Shown: positions 17,247-26,746 of the stretch, piece by piece
Numbering within the stretch: the first letter of the stretch is position 1
Layout: every line of letters begins with the position of its first letter
Assembly (NCBI GenBank): GCA_964578885.1
Contig: CAZOEO010000003.1
Span: 124,001 to 188,000 of the forward strand
Direction of reading: 5' to 3'
Length of the DNA: 64,000 bases
From: CAZRHR01 sp964578885
Lineage (GTDB): Bacteria; Bacteroidota; Bacteroidia; CAIKAF01
Program-made: the position numbers and the translations under genes
The notes under the pieces: generated by a model
The model's input: the letters and a program-made list of their open reading frames with translations, nothing else
Databases searched by the model: none
Told to the model about the DNA's origin: nothing

Positions 17247-19814
17247 ATGCGGTACTTTTTACGATTCATCACATTATTCTTTGTTTTGCATTTTCCCCTA
17301 CTCAAGGGGCAGAATGTCATTTTCAACGAAAATTGTAATACACTAGGATCCTGGACCAACACCGGAGGCATTTATCCAGGTAATATGCCCGGATACAACT
17401 GGTCTGCCGTAGTTCCCATTATACCCGCAGCAGATCACACTGGCGGGGGCGGGGGCGTTTTTTACGTTAATGGCAATTCTGCGTATTTGCAGGCCGGAGC
17501 TGGTCGCTATATTCTTTATCGTTTAGAAAGTCCCATTATTAATTTAGCAGGTCAGACCAATATTCGTTTGGAGTTTTGGATGCAGATGCGCTCCGAAGTA
17601 GGGAACTGGGATGGTGGTTTTGTAGAATGGTCGAACAACGGGGGACAAACCTGGCAACTTATTACCAATACACATTTATGCGTCCCCTACGATGGAAACA
17701 TGACGCAAAATCCTTCTTCAACCCCTTTTTACCCCTTTTTGCAACCTGCCTGGTGGAATCCGCGCTGGAACTGGACGCGCGTAGTGGCCAACGTAACGCC
17801 ACTGGGGTTAACGGCCAACTGTAAATTTCGTTTTACCTTTCATTCCGACGAAGCGGCAAACGATCAGGGCTGGGCGCTGGACGATATTCGGATTGTGGCT
17901 CCTGCCACCATGCAGGCCGCCGGAAACGGAATCACCATTGTGCATAACGCTCCACCGGCCTTACCACCGGGCACTGACTTTGGGCCCAATCCGGTTGGCA
18001 GCAATACCGTTCACACTTTTTACATTCGTAATATCGGAACCGGACCTCTTACACTTACGGGGAATCCGCCCGTCACCATTTCAGGAAGTACCGCTTTCAC
18101 CGTTGTGAACCAGCCCAATCCAACCGTAATTCAACCGGGAGATTCTGTAGCCGTGCAGGTGGCCTTTAATCCACTGGTAGCGGGAACGTTTAATGGTACC
18201 ATAAACATTCCGCATTCCGACACATACAGTGCCTGTAACATTCCGAATCCATACTTGATTCCCATTCGGGGAAGTGCCGTTAATTTCCCGCCGTTCACCC
18301 AAGCGATTCCAGATACCATCCTATGCCCCGGAGGCCCGCCGATTGTGATTCCTTTTACTGTAGCGGATTTGGAGCAACCTGTTTCGGCGATTACAGCCAC
18401 AGCAACTTCTTCTAATCAGGGATTAGTTCCCAATGCAAATATCCAGATTACGGGTCAGCCAGGCGCCAATCGCCAACTCACCATTACGCCGGTGGCAGGT
18501 GTGCAGGGAACAGCCTTGATTTCCCTTACGCTGAATGACGGACAAAACGTAAATTTTGACTCTACTTTTACATTCAACGTCATCATCGGGGATCCCATTC
18601 CTCCAGTGGCCTTGTGTCAGAATGTATCCGTACAGCTGGATCCAGTAACGCTGAGTGCTTCCATACAAATCGGACAAATTGATGCAGGATCAACTGATAA
18701 TTGTGGTATTACAGGACTAGCTTTGAGTACATTACAATTTACCTGTGCCGATGCGCCGCAAAGTCAAACCATTCTTTCTGTTACAGATTTGGGTGGAAAT
18801 GTGAGTCAGTGTACGGCCACTGTGACTGTGCAGGCGCCGCCTCTTGTCGCCAATTTTACGACTTCGCAGTTTAATGGGAACGTAAATATTTCCTGCGCCG
18901 GAGCCAATGATGGAAACATTCAGGTGCAAGCATCTGGAGGTTGTCCCGGCTATGTCTATCAATGGATGCAATTACCCAATAATAACACCAATAACGCAGG
19001 AAATCTGCCAGCCAATACGTACGATGTGGTGGTGACCGATCAAGCGGGTCAGGTAATCAATCTGCAAATTCCTTTGATTGAGCCAGCCGCCATGGTGAAT
19101 CAGACCTTCGGGGTTTCCCCAAGTTGCGCAGGCAGAATGGATGGACGGGTTTTATTGGCAGCCGCCGGCGGGGTTCAACCCTTTGTTTTTCAACCTAGTC
19201 AACAACTCAGCAATCTTGCGCCAGGATTTTACCAAACCACCATCACCGATGCCAATGGCTGTCAGGTAGATTCACTGATATTGCTTCAAGATCGAGATAC
19301 CATTCAGGTTTTCGGAAACCGTTTGTTTCAAGTTTTATGCGGGGAGTCTTTTACCCCGAATCTGGCAGTCCAGGGCGGCATTTCGCCTTATCAGTTTCAA
19401 TGGAACTACCCGCAATGGCTTAGCTGCGACACTTGTCTTATGCCGGTATTTACCCCGGATCGCAACCTTGAATTTACACTGGTGGTCACAGACAGTGCCG
19501 GCTGCAATGGATATTTCAGCATAGAAACCAAAGTAGAATGTAACATCTTTATTCCAAGTGCATTCACGCCAAATGGAGATGGTTTAAATGAATTTTTCAC
19601 CGCCATTGTAGCCGGTTATACCCAGTTCAGTTTGGTGGTGTATGATCGTTGGGGCAATGCAGTGTATGAAACCGATTCACCGGCCAAAGGTTGGGATGGT
19701 CTGGATCCGCAAGGTAAACCTGCACAAAACGACGTGTATGTGTATCATGCCTACGTGGAAATGGCCAATGGCGATTTGCATGACTTACGGGGTATGGTTA
19801 CACTGGTTCGGTGA
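17247..19814 (+). CDS. Secreted T9SS type B protein with choice-of-anchor D and SprB-like domains
   Basis: The 855-residue protein has a signal peptide ending near LLKGQ. Residues 22-220 form a jelly-roll/MAM-like domain (NENCNTLGSW ... FRFTFHSDEAANDQGWALDDIRI). Residues 225-350 match a choice-of-anchor D / ASPM-SPD-2-Hydin repeat (GTGPLTLTGNPPVTISG, IQPGDSVAVQVAFNP). Then come HYR/Ig-like and SprB-type repeats (SCAGANDGNIQVQASGG). Residues 768-855 are the gliding-motility-associated C-terminal domain (IPSAFTPNGDGLNEFF, YDRWGNAVYET, NDVYVYHAY), the type B T9SS signal. It is probably a surface or secreted structural protein. No enzyme motif was found. Confidence 0.85.
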   Translation: MRYFLRFITLFFVLHFPLLKGQNVIFNENCNTLGSWTNTGGIYPGNMPGYNWSAVVPIIPAADHTGGGGGVFYVNGNSAYLQAGAGRYILYRLESPIINLAGQTNIRLEFWMQMRSEVGNWDGGFVEWSNNGGQTWQLITNTHLCVPYDGNMTQNPSSTPFYPFLQPAWWNPRWNWTRVVANVTPLGLTANCKFRFTFHSDEAANDQGWALDDIRIVAPATMQAAGNGITIVHNAPPALPPGTDFGPNPVGSNTVHTFYIRNIGTGPLTLTGNPPVTISGSTAFTVVNQPNPTVIQPGDSVAVQVAFNPLVAGTFNGTINIPHSDTYSACNIPNPYLIPIRGSAVNFPPFTQAIPDTILCPGGPPIVIPFTVADLEQPVSAITATATSSNQGLVPNANIQITGQPGANRQLTITPVAGVQGTALISLTLNDGQNVNFDSTFTFNVIIGDPIPPVALCQNVSVQLDPVTLSASIQIGQIDAGSTDNCGITGLALSTLQFTCADAPQSQTILSVTDLGGNVSQCTATVTVQAPPLVANFTTSQFNGNVNISCAGANDGNIQVQASGGCPGYVYQWMQLPNNNTNNAGNLPANTYDVVVTDQAGQVINLQIPLIEPAAMVNQTFGVSPSCAGRMDGRVLLAAAGGVQPFVFQPSQQLSNLAPGFYQTTITDANGCQVDSLILLQDRDTIQVFGNRLFQVLCGESFTPNLAVQGGISPYQFQWNYPQWLSCDTCLMPVFTPDRNLEFTLVVTDSAGCNGYFSIETKVECNIFIPSAFTPNGDGLNEFFTAIVAGYTQFSLVVYDRWGNAVYETDSPAKGWDGLDPQGKPAQNDVYVYHAYVEMANGDLHDLRGMVTLVR

Positions 19815-19888
19815 AGAAGAATGGATCGTGATTTCGGCGGGTTTCCGAAAATGTAGAAGCCGCTAAGGAGGGATAAACAAAATGTGAG

Positions 19889-19913
19889 GTGTCAGAGCAA
19901 TCTGGCACTTTTT
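19889..19913 (+). terminator. Terminator after 855-residue surface protein
   Basis: GTGTCAGA (19889-19896) pairs with TCTGGCAC (19901-19908), with one G-T wobble, over a 4-base loop followed by five T. Confidence 0.7.
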
Positions 19914-20040
19914 CATTTCCATCATTTATAATAAAATTAAATTATTCCTATATTCTGTAAAATTTGTAGGTGATGAAATTGACAGATTTGATACACTATC
20001 GCCTACATTTGAAGGAGCGCCAAACCTATTATCAGAACCC

Positions 20041-22380
20041 ATGAAAAATCTCATTTTTTGCATGCTATGGCTTTTCGGTTTCTTATCAGCAAACGGTTTT
20101 GGCCAATATCTACCCCTGGAAATGCAGTATAGTCAGGATGGCCGCATTTTGTATACCGGAGGAAAGCTCACACCCGCGGGGCTTTACGACCCACAGGTGG
20201 TCGACACCCTTTTTCTGGATTTTCCACAATCGAATTTTTGGACGCTGCTCACCAACAATTACGCCTCAGAAACTTTGATTCCGGCGAAGCTCACGTATCG
20301 CGGACAGGTATTGGACAGCGTGGGAGTTAGGTTTCGGGGAAATACTTCATATACCGGGGTGGCCCAATCCCAAAAAAAATCATTTGCCATAGAAACAGAC
20401 TATGTGAGACCGGGACAGCATTTATTGGGCTACCGAAATCTCAAACTCAACAATGGTCATCAAGATGCCAGTTTCATGAGGGAAGTGCTTTTTGGGCGCA
20501 TGGCTGCCAGACATACCCCCATTGCGAAAACAGGTTACGTGCGTTTATTCATCAACCAACAAGATTGGGGATTGTACCCCAACATTCAATCGGTAGATAA
20601 AACCTTTTTAGAAGAGTGGTTTCCCAGCAACGATGGCGCCCGTTTTCGTGCCATAGCGGCTACAGGAGGCATGCCCGGTCCCTGGGGCGATGGTACGGCC
20701 GCGATGAATTATTTGGGGAACGACACCCTAACCTATCAAAATTATTACAGCCTCAACTCCAACGACATCGTGGTAAGTCCCTGGGAAAAACTGGTAGATG
20801 CATGCCGTGCGCTACAAAGTTTGAATGTGAATAACCTGGATTCGGTCGGCAAGTTTTTGGATTTCGACCGGATCCTTTGGCATCTGGCCGTAGAAAATAT
20901 TTTTACCGACGACGACAGCTATGTAATGAAGGGAAAAATGGATTATCTCCTCTACCTGATGCCGGAAACAGGACAAATGTTTTCCATGGAATATGATGGT
21001 AATTCCACCTTTCAATCTCAGCAGGCCACCAGCACCAATTGGGGCCCTTTTAAAAATGTAGGAAATGCAAATTATCCATTGTTAAACAAGCTTTTAGCCA
21101 TTCCGGAATTACGACAGCGTTATCTGGCGCATTACCGAACCATTTTACAAGAAACTTTCACCACTGCCAACGCAAACAGTCTTGTAAGCGGACTTCAGGC
21201 ACAGATTGGTTCCCATGTGGCTACAGACACCAAAAAACTATATACCACCTCACAATACAACACGAGTTCTCAGGGGTTAATTTCTTTTGTAACCAACCGT
21301 AGGAATTTTTTATTGAACCAAGTGGAAGTAGCCCAAGCGGGACCGTCCATTTTAAACGTATCCTGGCGTTCGGGTATTGGGAATCTATTTTCACAACCCC
21401 TCCCCTTTCAACCGGTGCAAGTGCTGGCAAAAGTACAGCACAACTTAGGAGTCGATCAGGTTTGGCTTTACACGACGGAGGGGATTGATCAAATGTACCA
21501 ACGTATGCCGATGTGGGACGATGGATTACACGGAGATAGTTTAGCTGGCGATGGATGGTATGGTGCCACCATTCCGGGAAAAAAAGCCCATACCCTGGTT
21601 CGCTTTTATGTGGAAGCCCGCGCCAACAATGGCCCCCATTCTGCGAGCTTTTTACCCACGGGTGCAAGCCACGATGCGTTCGTTTACTCGGTAATGGCTC
21701 CATACGTGCCGAACGGCGTAGTTATCAATGAATTTATGGCCGCCAATCAACAAACCATGGGCGATGAAGCCCAGGAATTCGACGATTGGATTGAGCTATA
21801 CAACAACAATCAAGTGGCGGTAGACTTATCAGGTTATGTAATTACAGACAAAGCAGATAAAGCTTATAAATGGGTTTTTCCGCAGGGGACGGTCCTTCCC
21901 GCCAACGGTTATCTTGTTCTTTGGGCGGATGAACAAATCAGTCAGGGGACCTTTCATTGTAATTTCAAACTAAGTGCCGCCGGAGAAATGCTCATGTTGT
22001 CCGACAGTTCAGGAACGATATTAGATTCCGTGTATTACGGAGTCCAAATCACAGATGTGGCCATGGCACGCGTACCTAATGGAACGGGGTCTTGGACTCC
22101 ACAGACGGCGACCTTTATGGCAAATAATCAGCCGATGCAAATAGACCATGTCACGGATCAGACGGAATGGATGGTGTATCCAAATCCTGCGCAAGACTGG
22201 TTCAGGGTTGCTGGATTAACGAAGGAGCGGCCTTTTGAACTTCGGGATATTCAGGGGCGTGTCGTTCAAACAGGTACACTTTCCAATTCTTCCGAAGTAG
22301 ATATTTCTCAATTGCCGCATGGACTTTACTTTTTGTTTTTGCAGGATTTGGCCAAGCCGCTGAAAATGGTGAAGGATTGA
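20041..22380 (+). CDS. Secreted CotH-like kinase family protein with lamin-tail domain and T9SS type A signal
   Basis: The 779-residue protein has a signal peptide ending at GFGQ. A CotH domain covers about residues 60-430 (VRFRGNTSY, KKSFAIETDY, LKLNNGHQDASFMRE, VRLFINQQDWGLYPNIQSVDK, ENIFTDDDSYVMKG, MEYDGNS). Bacterial CotH proteins of the spore coat are protein kinases related to FAM20. A lamin-tail (LTD) domain lies at about 560-680 (VVINEFMAANQQT, DWIELYNNN, DLSGYVITD). Residues 705-779 are a type A T9SS domain (VYPNPAQDWFRV). Kinase activity is inferred from the family. Its target and whether all catalytic residues are present need alignment. Confidence 0.86.
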   Translation: MKNLIFCMLWLFGFLSANGFGQYLPLEMQYSQDGRILYTGGKLTPAGLYDPQVVDTLFLDFPQSNFWTLLTNNYASETLIPAKLTYRGQVLDSVGVRFRGNTSYTGVAQSQKKSFAIETDYVRPGQHLLGYRNLKLNNGHQDASFMREVLFGRMAARHTPIAKTGYVRLFINQQDWGLYPNIQSVDKTFLEEWFPSNDGARFRAIAATGGMPGPWGDGTAAMNYLGNDTLTYQNYYSLNSNDIVVSPWEKLVDACRALQSLNVNNLDSVGKFLDFDRILWHLAVENIFTDDDSYVMKGKMDYLLYLMPETGQMFSMEYDGNSTFQSQQATSTNWGPFKNVGNANYPLLNKLLAIPELRQRYLAHYRTILQETFTTANANSLVSGLQAQIGSHVATDTKKLYTTSQYNTSSQGLISFVTNRRNFLLNQVEVAQAGPSILNVSWRSGIGNLFSQPLPFQPVQVLAKVQHNLGVDQVWLYTTEGIDQMYQRMPMWDDGLHGDSLAGDGWYGATIPGKKAHTLVRFYVEARANNGPHSASFLPTGASHDAFVYSVMAPYVPNGVVINEFMAANQQTMGDEAQEFDDWIELYNNNQVAVDLSGYVITDKADKAYKWVFPQGTVLPANGYLVLWADEQISQGTFHCNFKLSAAGEMLMLSDSSGTILDSVYYGVQITDVAMARVPNGTGSWTPQTATFMANNQPMQIDHVTDQTEWMVYPNPAQDWFRVAGLTKERPFELRDIQGRVVQTGTLSNSSEVDISQLPHGLYFLFLQDLAKPLKMVKD

Positions 22381-22690
22381 GGAGCGGAGAAGGGAAAGGA
22401 ATAAGATTAACGAAGAGGAAGCGTGAGGTAAGCGCAAAGAACGCAGAGCAGTGATGAAAAGAACCCGGAGAAGAGAAAGGAATAAGATTAACGCAGAGGA
22501 AGTGTGAGGTAAGCGCAAAGAACGCAGAGGGTTAAAGCAGAGGACGCAGAGCAGAGTTGCAAAGAACCCGGAGAAGGGAAAGGAATAAGATTAACGAAGA
22601 GGATGCGTCAGGTAAGCGCAAAGAGCGCAGAGGGTTAACGCAGAGGACGCAGAGCAGTGATGAAAAGGAAGCGGAGAAGTGATGCAAAGG
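22381..22690 (+). repeat. Imperfect tandem repeat array, purine-rich orientation
   Basis: Three imperfect copies begin at 22385, 22466 and 22569 with 'cggagaag(g/a)g' and 'aaaggaataagattaacg'. Each continues through 'gaggtaagcgcaaag' (copy 3 reads 'caggtaagcgcaaag'), and the longer copies add 'ggttaa(a/c)gcagaggacgcagag'. Unit lengths are 81 and 103 bases. There is no coding signal. Short 'gcgcaaag' and 'acgcagag' words repeat inside each unit. The array starts right after the CotH gene stop and faces a second array of the opposite orientation. Confidence 0.85.
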
Positions 22691-22769
22691 AGGCAGATGA
22701 ATGTGTGTAATGGATAGGGAGGAAAAAGGAATTCACATAAAACATTGATTTACTTACACTTTTAACTAT

Positions 22770-23002
22770 TTTCCATATTCGCGTCCTTTGCGTTAAAAAT
22801 CTCGTACCCCTTATCTATCCTCCTCGTCCTTTGCGCCATATCTTCGCGCCCTTTGCGTTAGATATCTCCTACCCCTTATTTATAACCCTCCAAGTCCTCT
22901 GCGCCAAATCTTCGCGCCCTTTGCGTTAAATAACTCGTACTCCTTATCTATCCTCCGTGTTCTTTGCGCCAAATCTTCGCGCCCTTTGCGTTAAATAGAG
23001 CT
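22770..23002 (-). repeat. Imperfect tandem repeat array, opposite orientation
   Basis: Four copies start at 22778, 22843, 22911 and 22976 with 'ttcgcg(c/t)cctttgcgtta', spaced 65, 68 and 65 bases. Each full unit contains a 'ctttgcgcc'-like word and a 'tcctaccccttat'-like linker. The words are the reverse complement of those in the array at 22381-22690, so the two arrays form a loose inverted pair around about 80 bases of unique sequence. The array ends just before dcd. Confidence 0.85.
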
Positions 23003-23090
23003 CATTTTGCATTTAAAAAAATTACATCCAGAAAAGTGTGTGTTATTGGATATGGATTTCCCGATTCCCACTGAAGCCTTATCTTTAAGC

Positions 23091-23609
23091 ATGATATTAT
23101 CTGGCTTAGAAATTCAGAAAAGATTGGGAAAAGACATTGTTTTGGAGCCATTCCATGACAAACAGTTAAACCCGAACAGCTATAATCTGACCCTGCATGA
23201 GGAACTTTTGGTATATGAAGATGCCGTGCTGGACATGAAGAAACCGAATTCAGTGAAATCAATACGCATACCGAAGGAAGGTTTGGTGTTAGAAACAGGT
23301 AAACTCTATTTGGGTCGGACGGTGGAATACACCGAAACCCAAAACCTTGTTCCAATGCTGGAAGGTAGGTCGTCTATCGGAAGGCTCGGCTTGTTTGTGC
23401 ATATTACCGCTGGATTTGGGGATGTAGGGTTTAAAGGATTTTGGACGTTGGAAATGTTTTGCGTGCAGCCCATCCGGATTTACGCAGGTGTGCAGATTTG
23501 CCAGGTCTTTTACCATACCCTTGAAGGTGATTTTGTTCCTTATTCCAAAGGGAAATATCAAGAAAATAAAGGAGTGCAACCGAGCATGTTATATAAAGAC
23601 TTCTTATAA
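23091..23609 (+). CDS. dcd: dCTP deaminase
   Basis: The enzyme deaminates dCTP to dUTP, feeding dTMP synthesis. The protein from ATG 23091 has 172 residues: MILSGLEIQKRLGKDIVLEP, then DKQLNPNSYNLTLH, MLEGRSSIGRLGLFVH (with the catalytic Glu region) and TAGFGDVGFKGFWTLE. An upstream in-frame start at 23007 would add 28 residues that do not belong to the family, so 23091 is chosen. The TonB receptor gene begins on the very next base after its stop. Confidence 0.94.
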   Translation: MILSGLEIQKRLGKDIVLEPFHDKQLNPNSYNLTLHEELLVYEDAVLDMKKPNSVKSIRIPKEGLVLETGKLYLGRTVEYTETQNLVPMLEGRSSIGRLGLFVHITAGFGDVGFKGFWTLEMFCVQPIRIYAGVQICQVFYHTLEGDFVPYSKGKYQENKGVQPSMLYKDFL

Positions 23610-26036
23610 GTGAATTACCTCCGAATTGGTTGGTTATGGTTCTGTTTGGCATGGCTGGCCCATGGAACGGGGCAATCGGTGCAAGTCACTTTAGTTCCGC
23701 CCACATCAGAAGATTCTATTCCGAAAATTACTGGATTTATTCAGGCTAAAAATTTGCGACAATGGCCTGTCAATGGAAAGCGTTTTCGCCTTTCGGCCGA
23801 CACGTTACCCTTGCCATGGACTTTTTTCCTGGAGGGCTTTCAGCCTGTAACCATTGGTTCATTCAGTGGTTCTCAGGTTCGTGTGATGCTGGTGCCAGAG
23901 GTGCATCAAATTCCGGAATATACATTTTCTGAAAGTATTTTTGCACGAGACAAACGACAATCTGGCAGAGATATTCAGATTTTACCGGCAGCCTACATAG
24001 CGACAAACAATCCACAGAATTCCGCCTTGGCCCTGGCCCAATCTGGCACCCTGTTTGTTCAACAAAGTCAAATGGGCGGCGGCTCTCCGGTAATTCGCGG
24101 CTTTGAAGCTTCCCGAATTCTACTGGTCGTAGATGGCGTGCGGATGAACAACGCCATTTTTCGGTCCGGCCATTTACAAAATATATTACGGGTCGATGTG
24201 AACAGCCTTGAGCAATTGGAAATTTTGTTTGGCCCTGGCGCCGCTCAACATGGCAGCGATGCCCTGGGAGGCGTCATCCATCTGGAGACGGCCAAACCCA
24301 TGCTCACAGGTTCCTCTTACCTTAAAGGCAGTTTTTTTACCAGATTTTCCAGCGCAAATAATGAAAAAACCACCCATGGCATGTTCCGCTACGGAAGAAA
24401 AAAATGGGCGGGAATCACCTCGTTTACCATCAGCGACTTCGACGATTTACGCCAGGGAAACCTTCGAAGTCCATTTTTACAAGATCAATGGAAAAGGGAT
24501 TTTTTCGTCATCCGAAGAGGCGGAAAGGACACGGTACTGAGCAACCCACAACCTAATCTTCAACTGGGCAGCGCGTATCGTCAGTTGGATTTGGTACAAA
24601 AATTCACTTTTCGCACCGGGGCATGGCGAAACGACCTGCAATATCAACTCAGTACCACCAGCGATGTTCCGCGTTACGACCGGTTAACCCTCACTGATGA
24701 ACATAGCCAACCATTGTTTGCCGAGTGGTTTTATGGTCCGGAGCGGCGCCAGATGTGGAAAGCTCAAAGTCAACGGGAAACACCAAAAATGCAATGGAGA
24801 ATACTCGCTGCATGGCAATGGATAGAAGAATCCCGGCATGTACGACGTTTCCAGCAACATGAGCGTAGGAGTCAGTCCGAAAGTGTTCATGTGGGCGAAT
24901 GGCGACTAGACATATTGCGCAAACACGAGCCTAGGGCGGGGGCACAAACCTTGTCGTACCGCTGGCGAGCAGGTGCAGACGTGCAATGGAACGCGGTACA
25001 ATCTTTGGCGCGGTTCACGCACGTAGAAACCGGTGAAATCAGCGCAGGTCCCACCCGTTATCCGGATGGAGGAAGCCACCAAACCCTTGCAGGCCTGTAC
25101 GGTGAATACCAGTGGGCACTTGGAAAAAATGCTTCGCTGGCAGTTTCGGGCCGACTCAATTATGTTGGTTTAAATGCACGATTTACCGATACCAGCTTTT
25201 TTAGCTTTCCCTTTCAAACTGCAGGTTACCAGCGTTTCGGAGGAAACGGCAGCGTGGAATGGGGAACACATTTTCCCAACCATCCGTTTTGGAAAAGCGT
25301 GCATGTAGTGCTGGCCAGCGGGTTCAGGGCACCCAATGTAGATGACATTGGAAAAGTATTTGATTCACGTCCGGGCCAACTCATTGTGCCTAATCCCAAC
25401 ATCCAACCGGAATACGTGTACACGCTGGAAGGCCGAACCTTCATGGGAAACGCCACCCACCAACTGACCATCAGTACTTACGGCACTTGGATTCACGGAC
25501 TTTTAGCATTGCGTCAGGGCAGTTGGCAAGGTGAGGACACGGTAGTGTTCGATGGTTTGCCGAGTCAAATTCTGTCGTTACAAAATGTAGATCAGGGTTG
25601 GATTCTGGGAGGAACCGCCAAATACAGAGGACAATGGTCGTATTACGGATTTACACGGGCACAAATAACCTATACATACGGACGGCAATTTCATCAGAAT
25701 GAATGGTTTCCACTTGAACATATTCCTCCTGTTTTCGGAATCATCAGTACCGGATGCACGTTTCCACGCTGGGAAATAGAAGGTTGGATACATTTCAATG
25801 GCTGGAAAAAAGCCGCAGATTACGGGATTTTTGGAGAAGACAACCTGGAATACGCCACACCATTAGGGACGCCGGCCTGGTACACGTTGAATCTCCGGAT
25901 GCAATGGAAACCCATTGAGAGGGTGCGAATTCAGTTGGCCATGGAAAACATACTGGATCAAAATTACCGAACGTTTTCATCCGGTATTTCAGCACCTGGA
26001 CGAAATATCATTTTGGCCATAAGGGGACAGTTTTAA
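23610..26036 (+). CDS. TonB-dependent outer membrane receptor
   Basis: The 808-residue protein starts with GTG directly after the dcd stop codon, and this start gives a proper signal peptide (WLWFCLAWLAHGTGQ). A carboxypeptidase-like regulatory domain covers about 30-105. The plug domain follows (NSALALAQSGTLFVQQ, GGGSPVIRGFEASRILLVVDGVRMNNAIFRSGH, GPGAAQHGSDALGGVIHLET). The rest is a beta-barrel ending in the expected C-terminal aromatic residue (AIRGQF). The plug motifs resemble haem/haemoglobin and vitamin B12 receptors, but the ligand cannot be assigned. No SusD partner is adjacent, so it is not a SusC-type glycan system. Confidence 0.92.
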   Translation: MNYLRIGWLWFCLAWLAHGTGQSVQVTLVPPTSEDSIPKITGFIQAKNLRQWPVNGKRFRLSADTLPLPWTFFLEGFQPVTIGSFSGSQVRVMLVPEVHQIPEYTFSESIFARDKRQSGRDIQILPAAYIATNNPQNSALALAQSGTLFVQQSQMGGGSPVIRGFEASRILLVVDGVRMNNAIFRSGHLQNILRVDVNSLEQLEILFGPGAAQHGSDALGGVIHLETAKPMLTGSSYLKGSFFTRFSSANNEKTTHGMFRYGRKKWAGITSFTISDFDDLRQGNLRSPFLQDQWKRDFFVIRRGGKDTVLSNPQPNLQLGSAYRQLDLVQKFTFRTGAWRNDLQYQLSTTSDVPRYDRLTLTDEHSQPLFAEWFYGPERRQMWKAQSQRETPKMQWRILAAWQWIEESRHVRRFQQHERRSQSESVHVGEWRLDILRKHEPRAGAQTLSYRWRAGADVQWNAVQSLARFTHVETGEISAGPTRYPDGGSHQTLAGLYGEYQWALGKNASLAVSGRLNYVGLNARFTDTSFFSFPFQTAGYQRFGGNGSVEWGTHFPNHPFWKSVHVVLASGFRAPNVDDIGKVFDSRPGQLIVPNPNIQPEYVYTLEGRTFMGNATHQLTISTYGTWIHGLLALRQGSWQGEDTVVFDGLPSQILSLQNVDQGWILGGTAKYRGQWSYYGFTRAQITYTYGRQFHQNEWFPLEHIPPVFGIISTGCTFPRWEIEGWIHFNGWKKAADYGIFGEDNLEYATPLGTPAWYTLNLRMQWKPIERVRIQLAMENILDQNYRTFSSGISAPGRNIILAIRGQF

Positions 26037-26110
26037 TGATGTTGCACTGAATTATAACGCAAAAAATCCTGAAGGGCATAGTTCTGATAAGCCTTCCATA
26101 GATTCCTTTA

Positions 26111-26211
26111 CTACCCGTTTTTAATCGTTTATATCCGTTTAATAACCGAATATTTCCCGCTACAGGTCGTACATTGTCCACGGGGAGGGGTGGGTTTTAC
26201 CCCAGACTTCC
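26111..26211 (+). repeat. Dispersed repeat, copy 1 (complete)
   Basis: The repeat runs from 'ctacccgtttttaatcg' through 'cgctacaggtcgtacattg' to 'ggggtgggttttacccc'. The last part is a short hairpin, GGGGT/ACCCC. It reappears at 26416-26617, where it is interrupted by the N run, and in inverted, diverged form at 49541-49646. Chance reading frames through it give a repeated STGRGGFYP peptide, which is not evidence for a gene. Confidence 0.85.
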
Positions 26212-26415
26212 AAGCCACACATTACAAGCACAATACACGTCTTATTTTAGCTCAATTTGGTCTGGCTCTCCTTTTCCGAAAAGATGGCGAAAATTAGTCC
26301 CCAAAAAATCTCACCCGGGCAAAGCGTTCATTTGCACTGGACCATTCCACCCAAATTCAACGTCCTTTCTTGAAACAGCAATTGTCCGCGAATCGATTCT
26401 GCGACATAATTTTGT

Positions 26416-26617
26416 CTACCCGTTTTTAATCGTTTATATCCGTTTAATAACCGAATATTTCCCGCTACAGNNNNNNNNNNNNNNNNNNNNNNNNNNNNNN
26501 NNNNNNNNNNNNNNNNNNNNNNNNNNNNNNNNNNNNNNNNNNNNNNNNNNNNNNNNNNNNNNNNNNNNNNGTCGTACATTGTCCACGGGGAGGGGTGGGT
26601 TTTACCCCGGACTTCCC
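26416..26617 (+). repeat. Dispersed repeat, copy 2 (split by the N run)
   Basis: Bases 26416-26470 match the left part of copy 1 and bases 26571-26617 match its right part. In copy 1 these two parts are directly contiguous. Confidence 0.85.
26471..26570. other. Assembly gap (100 N)
   Basis: Exactly 100 N, a conventional placeholder length. The gap falls inside a repeat copy, so both contigs ended in repeat sequence. Confidence 0.99.
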
Positions 26618-26746
26618 AAAGCCCATCAAAAGACCTGCATCAGGCATAGAAAAATAAACTCGGCTAATCTCCCAACTTCGGTGTGGAATGGGATAAAAAT
26701 GATAAGCGCCACATTCAATGCGCCGGTTTAAAGGGTAAAACGGGAT

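Larger units (their letters stand above)
26037..26746. other. Gene-free region with repeats and assembly gap
   Basis: The 710 bases between the TonB receptor and the DUF4286 gene hold two copies of a roughly 101-base repeat and a 100-base run of N. No gene or RNA was recognised in the unique stretches (26037-26110, 26212-26415 and 26618-26746). Confidence 0.8.

Noticed and set aside
22381..23002. Possible CRISPR array
   Set aside because: Unit lengths vary (65-103 bases), the 'spacers' are themselves repeated, orientation flips midway, and no cas gene is near.
23007..23090. 28-residue upstream extension of dcd
   Set aside because: The family begins at MILSG (23091), and the extension runs from the end of the repeat array without similarity to dCTP deaminases.
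26174..26731. 185-residue ORF crossing the run of N
   Set aside because: It is translated through unknown bases and repeat DNA; the repeated STGRGGFYP peptide comes from the nucleotide repeat.
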